NCBI RefSeq assembly: GCF_002027545.1
Contig: NZ_MXAN01000052.1
Span: 1 to 42,024 of the forward strand
Origin: Moraxella lacunata
GTDB taxonomy: Bacteria > Pseudomonadota > Gammaproteobacteria > Pseudomonadales > Moraxellaceae
DNA: 42,024 nt
Reading direction: 5' to 3'
Part shown: positions 1-7,939 of the stretch, piece after piece
Position numbering within the stretch: position 1 is the stretch's first letter
Layout of the letters: every line of letters starts with the position of its first letter
The notes under the pieces: generated by a model
The model's database searches: none
Told to the model about the DNA's origin: nothing
The model's input: the letters and a program-made list of their open reading frames with translations, nothing else
Translations under genes and position numbers: made by a program

Positions 1-15
1 GTTTGGAAAGGGGTC
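1..15 (+). repeat. Right end of an 89-bp MITE, cut by the window edge
   Basis: The first 15 bases match the right terminus of the 89-bp inverted-repeat element found complete at 5988-6076 and 17424-17512, with two mismatches (GG for AA). They are followed by the TA dinucleotide that flanks the full copies. The rest of this copy would lie upstream of the window, directly before hcp. Confidence 0.6.
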
Positions 16-103
16 TAATGAGATATGATATTATTTATAAAGTAGCGTATCTCCCATTGATGAGTTAATCAACCTCACATTTTCTTTTATAAAGGCGCAC
101 ATT

Positions 104-589
104 ATGGCTATAGATATTTTCTTAAAAATCGATGGTGTGAATGGCGAATCCAAGGATGCAGGACACAAGGATTGGATTGACGTTCATAACTTTACATGGG
201 GTGCCAGTCAGCCTGCCACTCTAACCACAGGTGGTGGTGGTGGTGCAGGCAAAGTCAACTTCCAAGACCTAAAAGTAACAGCCGCTATTGATAAGGCAGC
301 TCCTACCGTTCTCAAACACAGTGCCATTGGTCGGCACATCCCCAAAGTGGAAATCTCAGTTTGCAAGGCAGGTGGCGAACAGATTGAGTACTCTAGAATC
401 ACACTAGAAGACGTCATGGTAACTGGCGTTGAGTTCGTCGGTTCCAAGGACAATGAAGTTCTTTATGTGAATTACTCATTCCAAGCCGTCAAAATCAAAA
501 ACCAATACTGGGAACAAACCGAGCGTGGCGGTCGTGGTGCCGAAACTCAAATGGGTTACGACATCAAACAAAACAAAGCCATCGGCTAA
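104..589 (+). CDS. hcp: Hcp, T6SS inner-tube protein
   Basis: Hcp hexamers stack to form the inner tube of the type VI secretion system; the tube is propelled through the envelope by the TssB/TssC sheath and can carry small effectors in its lumen. The 161-residue product has the usual family length and the typical start (MAIDIFLKIDGVNGES), the WGASQPAT-type segment near residue 32, and the conserved beta-barrel strands ending in QMGYDIKQNKA. A glycine-rich loop (residues 43-48) lies after the first strands. The start is the only ATG giving a full domain. A terminator-like hairpin follows the stop, so hcp is likely made in excess over the distal genes. The sheath genes are not in the window and may lie upstream. 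Confidence 0.95.
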   Translation: MAIDIFLKIDGVNGESKDAGHKDWIDVHNFTWGASQPATLTTGGGGGAGKVNFQDLKVTAAIDKAAPTVLKHSAIGRHIPKVEISVCKAGGEQIEYSRITLEDVMVTGVEFVGSKDNEVLYVNYSFQAVKIKNQYWEQTERGGRGAETQMGYDIKQNKAIG

Positions 590-608
590 TCAGCCATTTC
601 ACCTTTTT

Positions 609-645
609 AAAACACAACCTTATATTAATATTAGGTTGTGTTTTT
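609..645 (+). terminator. Hairpin terminator or attenuator after hcp
   Basis: A perfect 12-bp stem (609-620 pairs with 633-644) encloses an A/T loop and ends in a T run. It lies between hcp and the tagJ-like gene in the same operon. It probably gives partial termination, which would explain high Hcp output relative to the baseplate genes downstream. Confidence 0.7.
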
Positions 646-665
646 ATATCAGTATAGGTCACCTT

Positions 666-1427
666 ATGATTATTGATAACATCACTCACCATATAGAGAC
701 ACTCATTAGCCAGCTTAAAAAAGATCCCATGAACCTAAATGCCAGACTGGCACTCATTCAATGTTATTGCCTAGAGGCGGATTGGCAAAAAGCCTTGAAC
801 ACCACCGATAATTTTCTAAAAATCCATAACGACCCACACGTCAAATCCCTACTCAAACAAAACATTCTTTGCGAGATACAGCGAGACGAAGTGTTTAAAA
901 ACACCAAAGCACCGCTTGCTTACCCTGATACAGCTTTTCCTAACAATCAGACCCTGTTATTACAAGCCTTCTATGGCGGTAACGATAATATGGTGGATAT
1001 TTTCAGGCAGCTCATTGATGAGTGCGACTTTTGGGCGACCGTCACCACGTATGACGAACAGAGTTATCAAGATTCATGGATTGACAGTGATTTTAGATTG
1101 TCTAGTGTCTTTGAGATATTTGTGGATGCTCATTACTACTGGTTACCCGCCAATAACATCCAATCCATTCATTTTTGGCGACACGAAGTACTAACAGATA
1201 TTTTGTGGCGACGTGCCAAAATAACCCTGCAAAACCAACAGGAAATCTCAGCCTTTATACCTGCCAGATATCCTATTTTAACCGAGGTATCAGAAGACAT
1301 CAAACAAAACAAACGCACCCAATGGGAACAAATGTCTAAATTATCATGGGCAAACGGTCAGAAGACATTGACATCAGGCGATGTGGATATCCCCCTGCTT
1401 GATATTGATGTCATCACAAGAGGGTAA
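666..1427 (+). CDS. tagJ: TagJ/ImpE-like T6SS accessory protein
   Basis: TagJ (ImpE family) is an accessory T6SS protein known in other bacteria to bind the sheath protein TssB and to help recruit the ClpV recycling ATPase. The 253-residue product starts with a helical TPR-like region (residues 1-65, with LNARLALIQCYCLEADWQKAL), then the ImpE domain with DSWIDSDFRLSSVFEIF and a RYPILTE motif near the C-terminus, all typical of this family. The frame is open further upstream into hcp, but the ATG at 666 is preferred because it lies beyond the hcp stop and its hairpin and gives the normal family length. The stop is 3 bp before tssE, indicating co-translation. Confidence 0.8.
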   Translation: MIIDNITHHIETLISQLKKDPMNLNARLALIQCYCLEADWQKALNTTDNFLKIHNDPHVKSLLKQNILCEIQRDEVFKNTKAPLAYPDTAFPNNQTLLLQAFYGGNDNMVDIFRQLIDECDFWATVTTYDEQSYQDSWIDSDFRLSSVFEIFVDAHYYWLPANNIQSIHFWRHEVLTDILWRRAKITLQNQQEISAFIPARYPILTEVSEDIKQNKRTQWEQMSKLSWANGQKTLTSGDVDIPLLDIDVITRG

Positions 1428-1430
1428 CTA

Positions 1431-1886
1431 ATGGCAAACAATACCGCAAGTATCTATGACAGGCTCATGCAGTACACCTCTGGTGCTAGCATCTCTCACA
1501 GTCAGTTAAGAGAGTTTGTGATTCGGGATTTGCTCTCTTTATTAAATACCGCAAGTTACTACACAGACAACCACGCCTATTTTAGCCAAAACGAAACCTA
1601 TCACTGCGTCATGAATTATGGCATACACCCCTTATCAGGTAAAAGAGCCTCAGAGATTAACTGGCTTGATGTAGAGAGCAACATCACCGCATCCATCAGA
1701 GCCTTTGAAAGTCGGATACTGCCAGAAAGCTTGGAGGTAAAATGCCTAACAAAGCACGCCGATGACATCCTACACAATCAAGTAAGCATACAAATCACAG
1801 GACTAATACGCTCAAGCCCACATCCCGAGCGATTTGTATTAACCACCAAACTAGACTTAGAAACAGGCAGTTTTAACCCAACATAA
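1431..1886 (+). CDS. tssE: TssE, T6SS baseplate protein (gp25-like)
   Basis: TssE is the gp25-like baseplate wedge protein that starts sheath polymerisation. The 151-residue product has the GPW/gp25 layout: an N-terminal segment with SIYDRLMQY, a helix with REFVIRDLLSLLNT, the conserved NYGIHPLSGK region near residue 63, and a C-terminal beta portion with an RFVLTTKLDLETG ending. The length fits the family. It is placed between the tagJ-like gene and tssF with very short spacers (3 bp and 16 bp), as expected in a T6SS operon. Confidence 0.88.
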   Translation: MANNTASIYDRLMQYTSGASISHSQLREFVIRDLLSLLNTASYYTDNHAYFSQNETYHCVMNYGIHPLSGKRASEINWLDVESNITASIRAFESRILPESLEVKCLTKHADDILHNQVSIQITGLIRSSPHPERFVLTTKLDLETGSFNPT

Positions 1887-1902
1887 TATCTAGGAGCATG
1901 TC

Positions 1903-3732
1903 ATGAACCGCAACTTTTTGGAAAAATACCATCAAGAACTAAAAAATTTTCGTGAAGCCAGTAAAGAATTTGCCAAAGAGCATCCTGCCGTGGCAGGACA
2001 TCTTGGGTTATTAGCACCAGAGATAGAAGACCCTTATGTTGAAAGATTGATTGAAGCAGTGAGCTTCTTAACTGCTCGCATCAATCTAAAAATCGATGAG
2101 CAATACCCCAAATTTCTAGAACACATCTTTCAAGTCATCCAACCAAGTTTTAATAAGGTCATACCCAGCTGTGCCATCGTCTCTTGTTACACCAATGAGA
2201 ACACTCCCTTTATCATTCCTGCTCAGAGCTCCGTATTCACGCATGCCAAAAAAAAGAATACAGCTACCTGCAACTTTTCCACCTGTCATCCGCTACAAAT
2301 CACTCCTTTTCACATCCAAAAAGTCAATTACATCAAGACCTTTAAAAACAATCACCTCTCCCAAGAACGCCAAAAAGCCAGATTAGACATCATTTTTAGC
2401 TTTCCAAAAACACTGTCCATTAAGGACATTGACTTTTCTTGTATTCATTTTTACATCAAAAATACCGACCATTATACCGCCACAGAGCTATTATATCACC
2501 TATCAACCAAAGCCACTTCTCTTAGTATCAGTCAAAAAGACCATAAAAGCATCTACTCCCCCAAAATTAAGCTTACCGGCATGGATTTTAATCTTGACAT
2601 ATCCAATGATAGAAAAATCAGCCATTTAAAAGATGTGGTGGAATACAGCATACTGCCTGAAAAGACCTTGTTCTTTACCATAAACGATTTACAGGCTATC
2701 ATAACAGATTGCCTAAAACGACATAAAAAAACCTCCTCTGATGACATGGTGGAGTTTACTTTATCGTTTGGCTTAAGTGACTTTTCTGATAATATCGACA
2801 AATATCTCACCCATGATTGTCTAGACCTAAACAGCATGATTATTAGCAATCATTTTATCAAAAAAACACGTTTTGTCATCAACCAAAATACCAACGAACA
2901 ACACATCGTCATGGACAAAATCAGAGCCAAAGATTTTGAAATTATCTCCATAAAATCCATGGAAGGATTTAATTCAGTCAATACCAAAATAAAATCTTTT
3001 GAACCCATCTACAAAGTTGATGGTTATCACACCTTGGAGAACACCCAAGATGTTGGCTTTTATACTGACACCTATCGCTCAAACCAACTAGCCTCTACGA
3101 ACAACTCCTACAAGGGTAATGAATGCTATGTTACCATCACCAATCAATATCAGCACATCACTCAGCACGACCTAAATCAACTATCGGTTGAGGCTTGGTG
3201 TAGCAACCGAAGTCTGGTCAGAGACATCAGCTGGACGCTTGATGAAGATTTGCAGCTCGATGACCGATTCAAGATTACCAAAATCGTCAGGCAGTGTCGT
3301 TTCACCGAACCTCTGGACTCACCCTCTCACACTGTCGCCCAGTGGCGACTGATGAATCTAATCGCCTCTAATTTCATCATTGATGATTTGAATAATGTAG
3401 AATCACTAACCAACCATATCAAAGACAGTCTGCTGACCATTCATGAAATGTCAAAAAATCAATCTTTTAAAGCACAGATTGATGCAATCATTAGTATTAC
3501 AGCCTGCAAAACTCACGAAAGCCACAAACGCAATCGCAAGCTCATCCCCTTAAATGGCTTACATTTTGAAATCATCATAGATGAGGCAGTCATGAGTCAT
3601 GCCCATCCTTATATTTGGGGCTGTGTTTTGCTCAGTCATCTAAAAGGGTATTCGCCCATCAATCATTTTACCAAACTAACATTACGCAATAAAAAAAGTG
3701 AAATTATTGCCACATTAAGTTCTTTGGAGTAA
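1903..3732 (+). CDS. tssF: TssF, T6SS baseplate protein
   Basis: TssF (ImpG/VasA) forms the baseplate wedge with TssG, TssE and TssK and docks the tail on the membrane complex. The 609-residue product has the normal length and the family N-terminus (FLEKYHQELKNFREASKEFA), followed by HPAVAGHLGL and DPYVERLIEAVSFLTARI, which are hallmark stretches of this family. It starts 16 bp after tssE with a GGAG-type ribosome site and ends 2 bp before tssG. Confidence 0.93.
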   Translation: MNRNFLEKYHQELKNFREASKEFAKEHPAVAGHLGLLAPEIEDPYVERLIEAVSFLTARINLKIDEQYPKFLEHIFQVIQPSFNKVIPSCAIVSCYTNENTPFIIPAQSSVFTHAKKKNTATCNFSTCHPLQITPFHIQKVNYIKTFKNNHLSQERQKARLDIIFSFPKTLSIKDIDFSCIHFYIKNTDHYTATELLYHLSTKATSLSISQKDHKSIYSPKIKLTGMDFNLDISNDRKISHLKDVVEYSILPEKTLFFTINDLQAIITDCLKRHKKTSSDDMVEFTLSFGLSDFSDNIDKYLTHDCLDLNSMIISNHFIKKTRFVINQNTNEQHIVMDKIRAKDFEIISIKSMEGFNSVNTKIKSFEPIYKVDGYHTLENTQDVGFYTDTYRSNQLASTNNSYKGNECYVTITNQYQHITQHDLNQLSVEAWCSNRSLVRDISWTLDEDLQLDDRFKITKIVRQCRFTEPLDSPSHTVAQWRLMNLIASNFIIDDLNNVESLTNHIKDSLLTIHEMSKNQSFKAQIDAIISITACKTHESHKRNRKLIPLNGLHFEIIIDEAVMSHAHPYIWGCVLLSHLKGYSPINHFTKLTLRNKKSEIIATLSSLE

Positions 3733-3734
3733 AC

Positions 3735-4709
3735 ATGTCGCCTAATCCATCCATCCCAACACCGCCTTTAAACACCGATGACATGCAACTGTTTGCTCTA
3801 CTTAGATACCTACAACTACACGCCAAACTTACCAAAAACATCGGTGATGAAACACAGCTTGGAGAGCATAAGTTGCGCTTTGGACAACTTGCCAAACTGT
3901 CATTTCAAGAAAAACAAGTGCATCAAATTGCCACAGAAGGTAAATTTCTCAAAGTCAAGATAAAAGGCTTTGGCATGCTAGGGACAAACGGTGCCCTACC
4001 CTTGCACCTATCCGAGACGATTTATGAGAAGAATTTACACGAAAAAGATCATACCTTTAATGATTTTTTAGACATCTTTCATCATCGTCTAATCAGCCTA
4101 TTTTATAAAGCGTGGCTTAGCTCAGAACCTGCGGTCATGCTTGATAATAAGAGCAACCCTCTATTTAGTGAGCACATCGCTGGCTTTGTTGGCAACCAGC
4201 CTTTGGCTGATGAAGGCATGGAGGGACTGTTAAAATACAGCCAGTTTTACTATTCTAGTTTATTACTAAACCAAAATATGCCTACACACAACCTTGTGGA
4301 AATATTGCGTGGCTATTTTGATGTTCCCATACAGATTGAAGAGAATATTGGCGAATGGATTCCTGCCGAAGCACACACCACCACCCTTTCTTCTCAACTT
4401 TTAGAACCTTTAGGTTCAGAACTTTTGATTGGTACACATTATTTTGATGCCACTCAAAAATTTCGAGTCATCATCGGGCCTGTGAGCACTGCCAAATATT
4501 TGGACTTTTTAAAAGGAGGGCATCTATTTGATAAACTCATCAGATGGGTCGTCCGATACACCAAACACAGCCATCAATTTGACATCAAAATCATTGTCGA
4601 TAAAGACGACATCCACCCCAGTCGCCTAGACACTTCGCACCCACTAGGGCGTAACAGTTGGCTTGGGCAACCCAGAGAAAACCCCCATATCATCATAGAT
4701 ATTGATTAG
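3735..4709 (+). CDS. tssG: TssG, T6SS baseplate protein
   Basis: TssG (ImpH/VasB) binds two TssF copies in each baseplate wedge. The 324-residue product has the usual family length and signatures: LRFGQLAKLSF near residue 45, the FGMLGTNGALPLHLSETI motif (about residues 78-95), FLDIFHHRLISLFYKAW, and the LGRNSWLGQP motif near the C-terminus. It starts 2 bp after tssF, so the two are probably translationally coupled. No further T6SS structural gene follows; the next genes look like cargo or accessory genes. Confidence 0.93.
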   Translation: MSPNPSIPTPPLNTDDMQLFALLRYLQLHAKLTKNIGDETQLGEHKLRFGQLAKLSFQEKQVHQIATEGKFLKVKIKGFGMLGTNGALPLHLSETIYEKNLHEKDHTFNDFLDIFHHRLISLFYKAWLSSEPAVMLDNKSNPLFSEHIAGFVGNQPLADEGMEGLLKYSQFYYSSLLLNQNMPTHNLVEILRGYFDVPIQIEENIGEWIPAEAHTTTLSSQLLEPLGSELLIGTHYFDATQKFRVIIGPVSTAKYLDFLKGGHLFDKLIRWVVRYTKHSHQFDIKIIVDKDDIHPSRLDTSHPLGRNSWLGQPRENPHIIIDID

Positions 4710-4717
4710 GGCGTACT

Positions 4718-5488
4718 ATGACTTTTATCATCGCCATACAAGCCAAAGACAGCATCGTGGTCGTCAGTGACACATCAAGTTTCTACATCACTGATGACGG
4801 TCGTATAAAGCCACATTCTCACAAGAGACTGCCTAAACTGACACTGGACAGCCATCAAAATGTCCGTACCGCCAATGGCATTAGCCAACTGTCAGACATG
4901 GTCTTTGATACCATAGCAAGCAACCAGGAGCTTCATAAGTTAAGACGACAGCTTGCCAAGGTTAGTGATGTTTATTTGGCACATTTTAAAAACTCTCCAG
5001 CATTGGTGGAGCAAATTCAGCTAACCACAATATACTGCTCATTACTGCTAGACACAGGACCTAGACTACAGCTAATAAAATTGAATTTTACTACGGAAAC
5101 CGTTCGCCCTAAACTTGTCGAAGGGTCGGTTTCCGTTATGGTTCGACAGGCTCACCACGAACGGGAACCGTAGTACTTTTTCATTTTGTAGAGTGTATAT
5201 AGCATACACACCGATAGCATAGAGAGATTCGAGGATAACAGCATAAGCATACTCAGCGCCAAACACGCAGACCCAACAAACATACTCCTAGAATTACAAC
5301 AGCTCCAAAAAAGCATAAAGCCTGTCAAGGAGTTTGTTGATGAGTTGTCTTGCATATCGCATTACCTAAGACTCATTAAACCTATTTTCAAAAAAACCCA
5401 CGCTCTTGGTGACAGCAGTATGGATTTTCATGTATACTTTGGTGCATCTACTGGCTATTATTTTGAACACATTCCAAACACCTACTAA
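4718..5488 (+). pseudogene. Proteasome-beta-like Ntn-hydrolase gene interrupted by a 127-bp MITE
   Basis: The N-terminus (MTFIIAIQAKDSIVVVSDT) has the pattern of proteasome beta-type Ntn hydrolases: Thr directly after Met, a beta strand, a KD turn and a VVVSD strand. A second family-like stretch is KLTL...VRTANGISQLSDMVFDTI. Loss of Met would expose Thr2 as a possible nucleophile. A 127-bp element (5069-5195) interrupts the gene and adds 34 foreign codons ending at a TAG (5171-5173). Removing the element plus one TA duplication (129 bp, 43 codons) restores one frame of 213 codons ending at 5488, with LLDTGPRL joined to YSIHTDSIERF. It begins 8 bp after tssG, so it belongs to the T6SS operon. 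The Ntn assignment rests on motif pattern only; the function in secretion is unknown. Confidence 0.6.
5069..5195 (+). mobile_element. 127-bp MITE, copy 1
   Basis: The element is flanked by TA on both sides (5067-5068 and 5196-5197). Its two ends form an imperfect inverted repeat of about 30 bp, closing on CTACGG/CCGTAG, and the interior contains the palindromic motif CTTGTCGAAGGG and CTCACCACGAACGG. A nearly identical copy of the same length lies at 39643-39769. TA duplication and absence of coding capacity suggest a non-autonomous element moved by an IS630/Tc1-type transposase; none is visible in this window. Confidence 0.85.
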
Positions 5489-5512
5489 GTTAAATCCCAA
5501 AGGAGACCATCT

Positions 5513-6245
5513 ATGGTAGCAGGCTCTAAACTACTCATCAACGAACACGGCATCTTCATCACCACCCCAAAAACCTTCCAAGTCAAGAGCAATGAGAAGG
5601 TGATGATGAGTGGAGAAAAAGTGTCATTTAGACTACCAAACATCTTATTAAAACCCGATTTATCAGAACTGGAAAAAGTAAAATTGACACCAAACCAACT
5701 AACAGCCAGTTTAGGTATTTTGGGTTGTATTGAAAAACAGGGTGGATTTTCTGAATGCGGGGAATTATTTATTGACAACATTAAAATCCAAGAATTTTGG
5801 CTGTCACTTGATAATAAAATTTATTACATACCACCAAAGAATATTGCAAACTCAAAGACAATAACTATAGATGGTATTGATTATCAGATTGAAAATGAGT
5901 TAACGATTGTTGGAAGCATGGCTGATACCTTGGATTCGTTATCCCAGCAATTTGAGAATCTAAATCAATTAAAGAAAGACTATATTAAATCTCTTTCCAA
6001 ACTAAAAATAAACCCTTGTAAGTATTAGGGTTGAAGTTTTTAAAAATCTACAAAAATCAGGGTTTGGAAAGAAGTCTATTGCAAGATTTGGTCAGGATAA
6101 TGCCAATGTGATACTTATGAATGGGTTAAATAGATATTTGATTGTTTTGGAGCATATTCATACCTTAAATTGGGAGCAGGCAGAACTTGCAGAGTTTTAT
6201 CAAAAAATTTCTGAGTCTCAATTAAATTTTAAGGATTCTGTCTGA
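5513..6245 (+). pseudogene. VgrG C-terminus-like (DUF2345) gene interrupted by an 89-bp MITE
   Basis: The N-terminal 45 residues (VAGSKLLINEHGIFITTPKTF then QVKS) resemble the DUF2345 tail of VgrG spike proteins, which links the spike to cargo. The rest, containing SLGILGCIEKQGGFSECGELF, is unfamiliar. The ATG at 5513 has a good AGGAG site. An 89-bp element at 5988-6076 shifts the frame and produces an early stop at 6028. Removing the element plus one TA duplication (91 bp) gives a continuous 213-codon frame ending at 6245, with KKDYI joined to IARFGQDNANVILMNG. The restored stop overlaps the ATG of the next gene (TGATG), so before the insertion it was probably a cargo adaptor or leader for the effector candidate that follows. 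Confidence 0.65.
5988..6076 (+). mobile_element. 89-bp MITE, copy A
   Basis: The element is flanked by TA (5986-5987, 6077-6078) with terminal inverted repeats TCTTTCCAAAC / GTTTGGAAAGA. An apparently identical 89-bp copy lies in the opposite orientation at 17424-17512, and a right end is at 1-15. The precise restoration of the interrupted frame upon removal of 91 bp fixes the element borders. Confidence 0.9.
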
Positions 6246-7018
6246 TGAGCAAAATTGACTATGTATTTTTTAAAGAGACGGGCGTACATAAAGTGATTTT
6301 AAAAGGAAAAAAGGTTAGAATGACACCCATTGTGCAATATGGCATATATTTACCCGACCCTTTTAGTAGCACGGTTCACCGAGCATCTTCAGAAAAAATG
6401 GGGGATTTTGATGCGTGCATTAATGGGCAATGGTATGGCTATAACATTGGTACAAATGCCAATCAAGGGCTGTCTATTCTTGCCAATGATGAGGTTTATG
6501 GTATGCCTTCATCTGGTCTTTGGAGTGTCTCTCAAACCCTTGATTATCAATGGATAGTAAAAGAAGGAGACCCAACAACACAGCATCATACAGGGATAGG
6601 GGGATTATGTCCCTTGATTATCAATAAGCTACTTTATGGAGAAAAAAATGTGTATACCAAAAGTGATTTAAAAGATGTTGTATTATATGGAGAGCCTAAA
6701 CCAGAGCATAAAAAATATCTGTTGCAAAGAAGCTCTAAGAAGTTTCACGATTTAAATCTAGCTTCAAGATCGGGAAAAGCTGGTTTTGGCATTAAGTCCA
6801 ACGGTCATGTGGTTATATTTTTGGAAGAAGATAAAACCGCAAAAATGAGCTATTATAAATTTAGAAACTTATTTGAAGGTGAGGGCTGTATTAACGCCTT
6901 TGCTTGTGATGGCAGTGATTCTGTGTTTTTATATTTAAATAAAAAATGGAAAGTTAGAGCGGCTCTTCATAAAGACAATACCCAAACTTCTGGTATAGGA
7001 TTTAGAATTGATGATTAA
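6245..7018 (+). CDS. Candidate T6SS effector with a phosphodiester-glycosidase (NAGPA)-like domain
   Basis: The 257-residue product has no signal peptide or membrane helix. Its second half resembles the NAGPA/DUF2233 phosphodiester-glycosidase fold: a GKAGFGIKSNGHVVIFL segment (about 177-193) like the family's self-proximal strand, a helix, then FACDGSDSVFLY (about 219-230) in place of the family's LDGGGSSTL loop; an earlier ACINGQWYG (57-65) resembles the family's NGGFF region. Family members cleave sugar-phosphate diesters, so a periplasmic target such as lipid-linked sugars or phosphorylated glycans can be imagined, but this is inference. The ATG overlaps the stop of the VgrG-tail-like gene and its own end overlaps the next gene, a small membrane protein, the layout of an effector/immunity pair. 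The fold call is moderate. Confidence 0.55.
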   Translation: MSKIDYVFFKETGVHKVILKGKKVRMTPIVQYGIYLPDPFSSTVHRASSEKMGDFDACINGQWYGYNIGTNANQGLSILANDEVYGMPSSGLWSVSQTLDYQWIVKEGDPTTQHHTGIGGLCPLIINKLLYGEKNVYTKSDLKDVVLYGEPKPEHKKYLLQRSSKKFHDLNLASRSGKAGFGIKSNGHVVIFLEEDKTAKMSYYKFRNLFEGEGCINAFACDGSDSVFLYLNKKWKVRAALHKDNTQTSGIGFRIDD

Positions 7019-7439
7019 TATTAAAATTTTATCACACGCCATTCTTATATCCATTTGGATTATTACCAGTTTTTATTGGGTTAGTGTACTTCATACTCGT
7101 TCTGTATATGAATTTATTTGGGTTTGGTGCTCTAAATCAATATCTAATTTTTTTGATTTTTATTATCTTGGATTTTTGTTAAACCTGATGGTCTTAACTC
7201 CTGTTGTTTATTTATTGTTGATTTTAAATAAAAAAGTAAAATTATTTTTATTAAAAAGATTTAAAATAATACTTTTTTCTCTTTGTTTTCTTGTGGTTTT
7301 ATACAATGGAGACTTTATTATTTTTGATGTTAGATTTTATCCATTTAACCCCCATATTAATGAAACTGTCTATTGTGAGTATTTTAATTATTTTTCTGAT
7401 AACTATTTACAATCTGGGGGTTGTGATGTTCCCAATTAG
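7011..7439 (+). CDS. Candidate immunity protein, three-helix membrane protein, copy 1
   Basis: The 142-residue product is strongly hydrophobic with three likely membrane helices (about 4-24, 50-72 and 82-104), basic residues KKVKLFLLKRFK between the last two, and a polar C-terminal tail with three cysteines (YCEYF, GGCDVPN). The ATG at 7011 overlaps the end of the effector candidate (TAA at 7016-7018), so the two are co-translated. I do not recognise the family. Position and topology fit an inner-membrane immunity protein whose tail faces the periplasm. An almost identical second copy follows directly. Confidence 0.6.
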   Translation: MINIKILSHAILISIWIITSFYWVSVLHTRSVYEFIWVWCSKSISNFFDFYYLGFLLNLMVLTPVVYLLLILNKKVKLFLLKRFKIILFSLCFLVVLYNGDFIIFDVRFYPFNPHINETVYCEYFNYFSDNYLQSGGCDVPN

Positions 7440-7460
7440 AAATACAAGGATTTAGAATTG

Positions 7461-7889
7461 ATGATTAATATTAAAATTTTATTACACGCCATTCTTATAG
7501 CTGCTTGGATTATTACCAATTTTTATTGGGTTAGTGTACTTGATGGTTCGTCTATTTATACTTTTATTTAGAGTTGGTGCTCCAAGTCCATAGTGAATTT
7601 TTTTGAATTTTATTATCTTGGATTTTTATTAAACCTTATGGTTTTAACTCCTTTTATTTATTTACTATTGATTTTAAATAAAAAAGTAAAGTTATTGTTA
7701 TTAAAAAGATTTAAAATCATATTTTTTATATCTTTGTTTTTGGTCTTTTTAAATACTTTTGATTTTTTGCTGTTTGATACTAGACTTTATCCATTCAATA
7801 CCCATCCTAATGAAACTGTCTATTGTGAGTATTTTGCTTTTTACTCCGATAACTATTTACAATCTGGCGGTTGTGATGTTCCTGATTAA
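7461..7889 (+). pseudogene. Duplicate of the membrane immunity candidate, broken by a TAG
   Basis: This is a tandem copy of 7011-7439 of exactly the same length. The duplicated unit includes the short stretch before the start (GGATTTAGAATTG), which in the first copy is the end of the effector candidate. Codon 37 is TAG (7569-7571) where copy 1 has TGG, so translation stops in the first third; there is no frameshift. Differences from copy 1 are spread through the gene (for example AAWIITN for SIWIITS), so the duplication is not very recent. It may have protected against a related effector variant before it decayed. Confidence 0.8.
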
Positions 7890-7939
7890 TACCTAAATTT
7901 ATTTAACATACAAGTGATGTTAAACTTTTGACACCATGA

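Noticed and set aside
208..453. Minus-strand frame inside hcp
   Set aside because: It is antisense to a clear hcp gene with no independent support.
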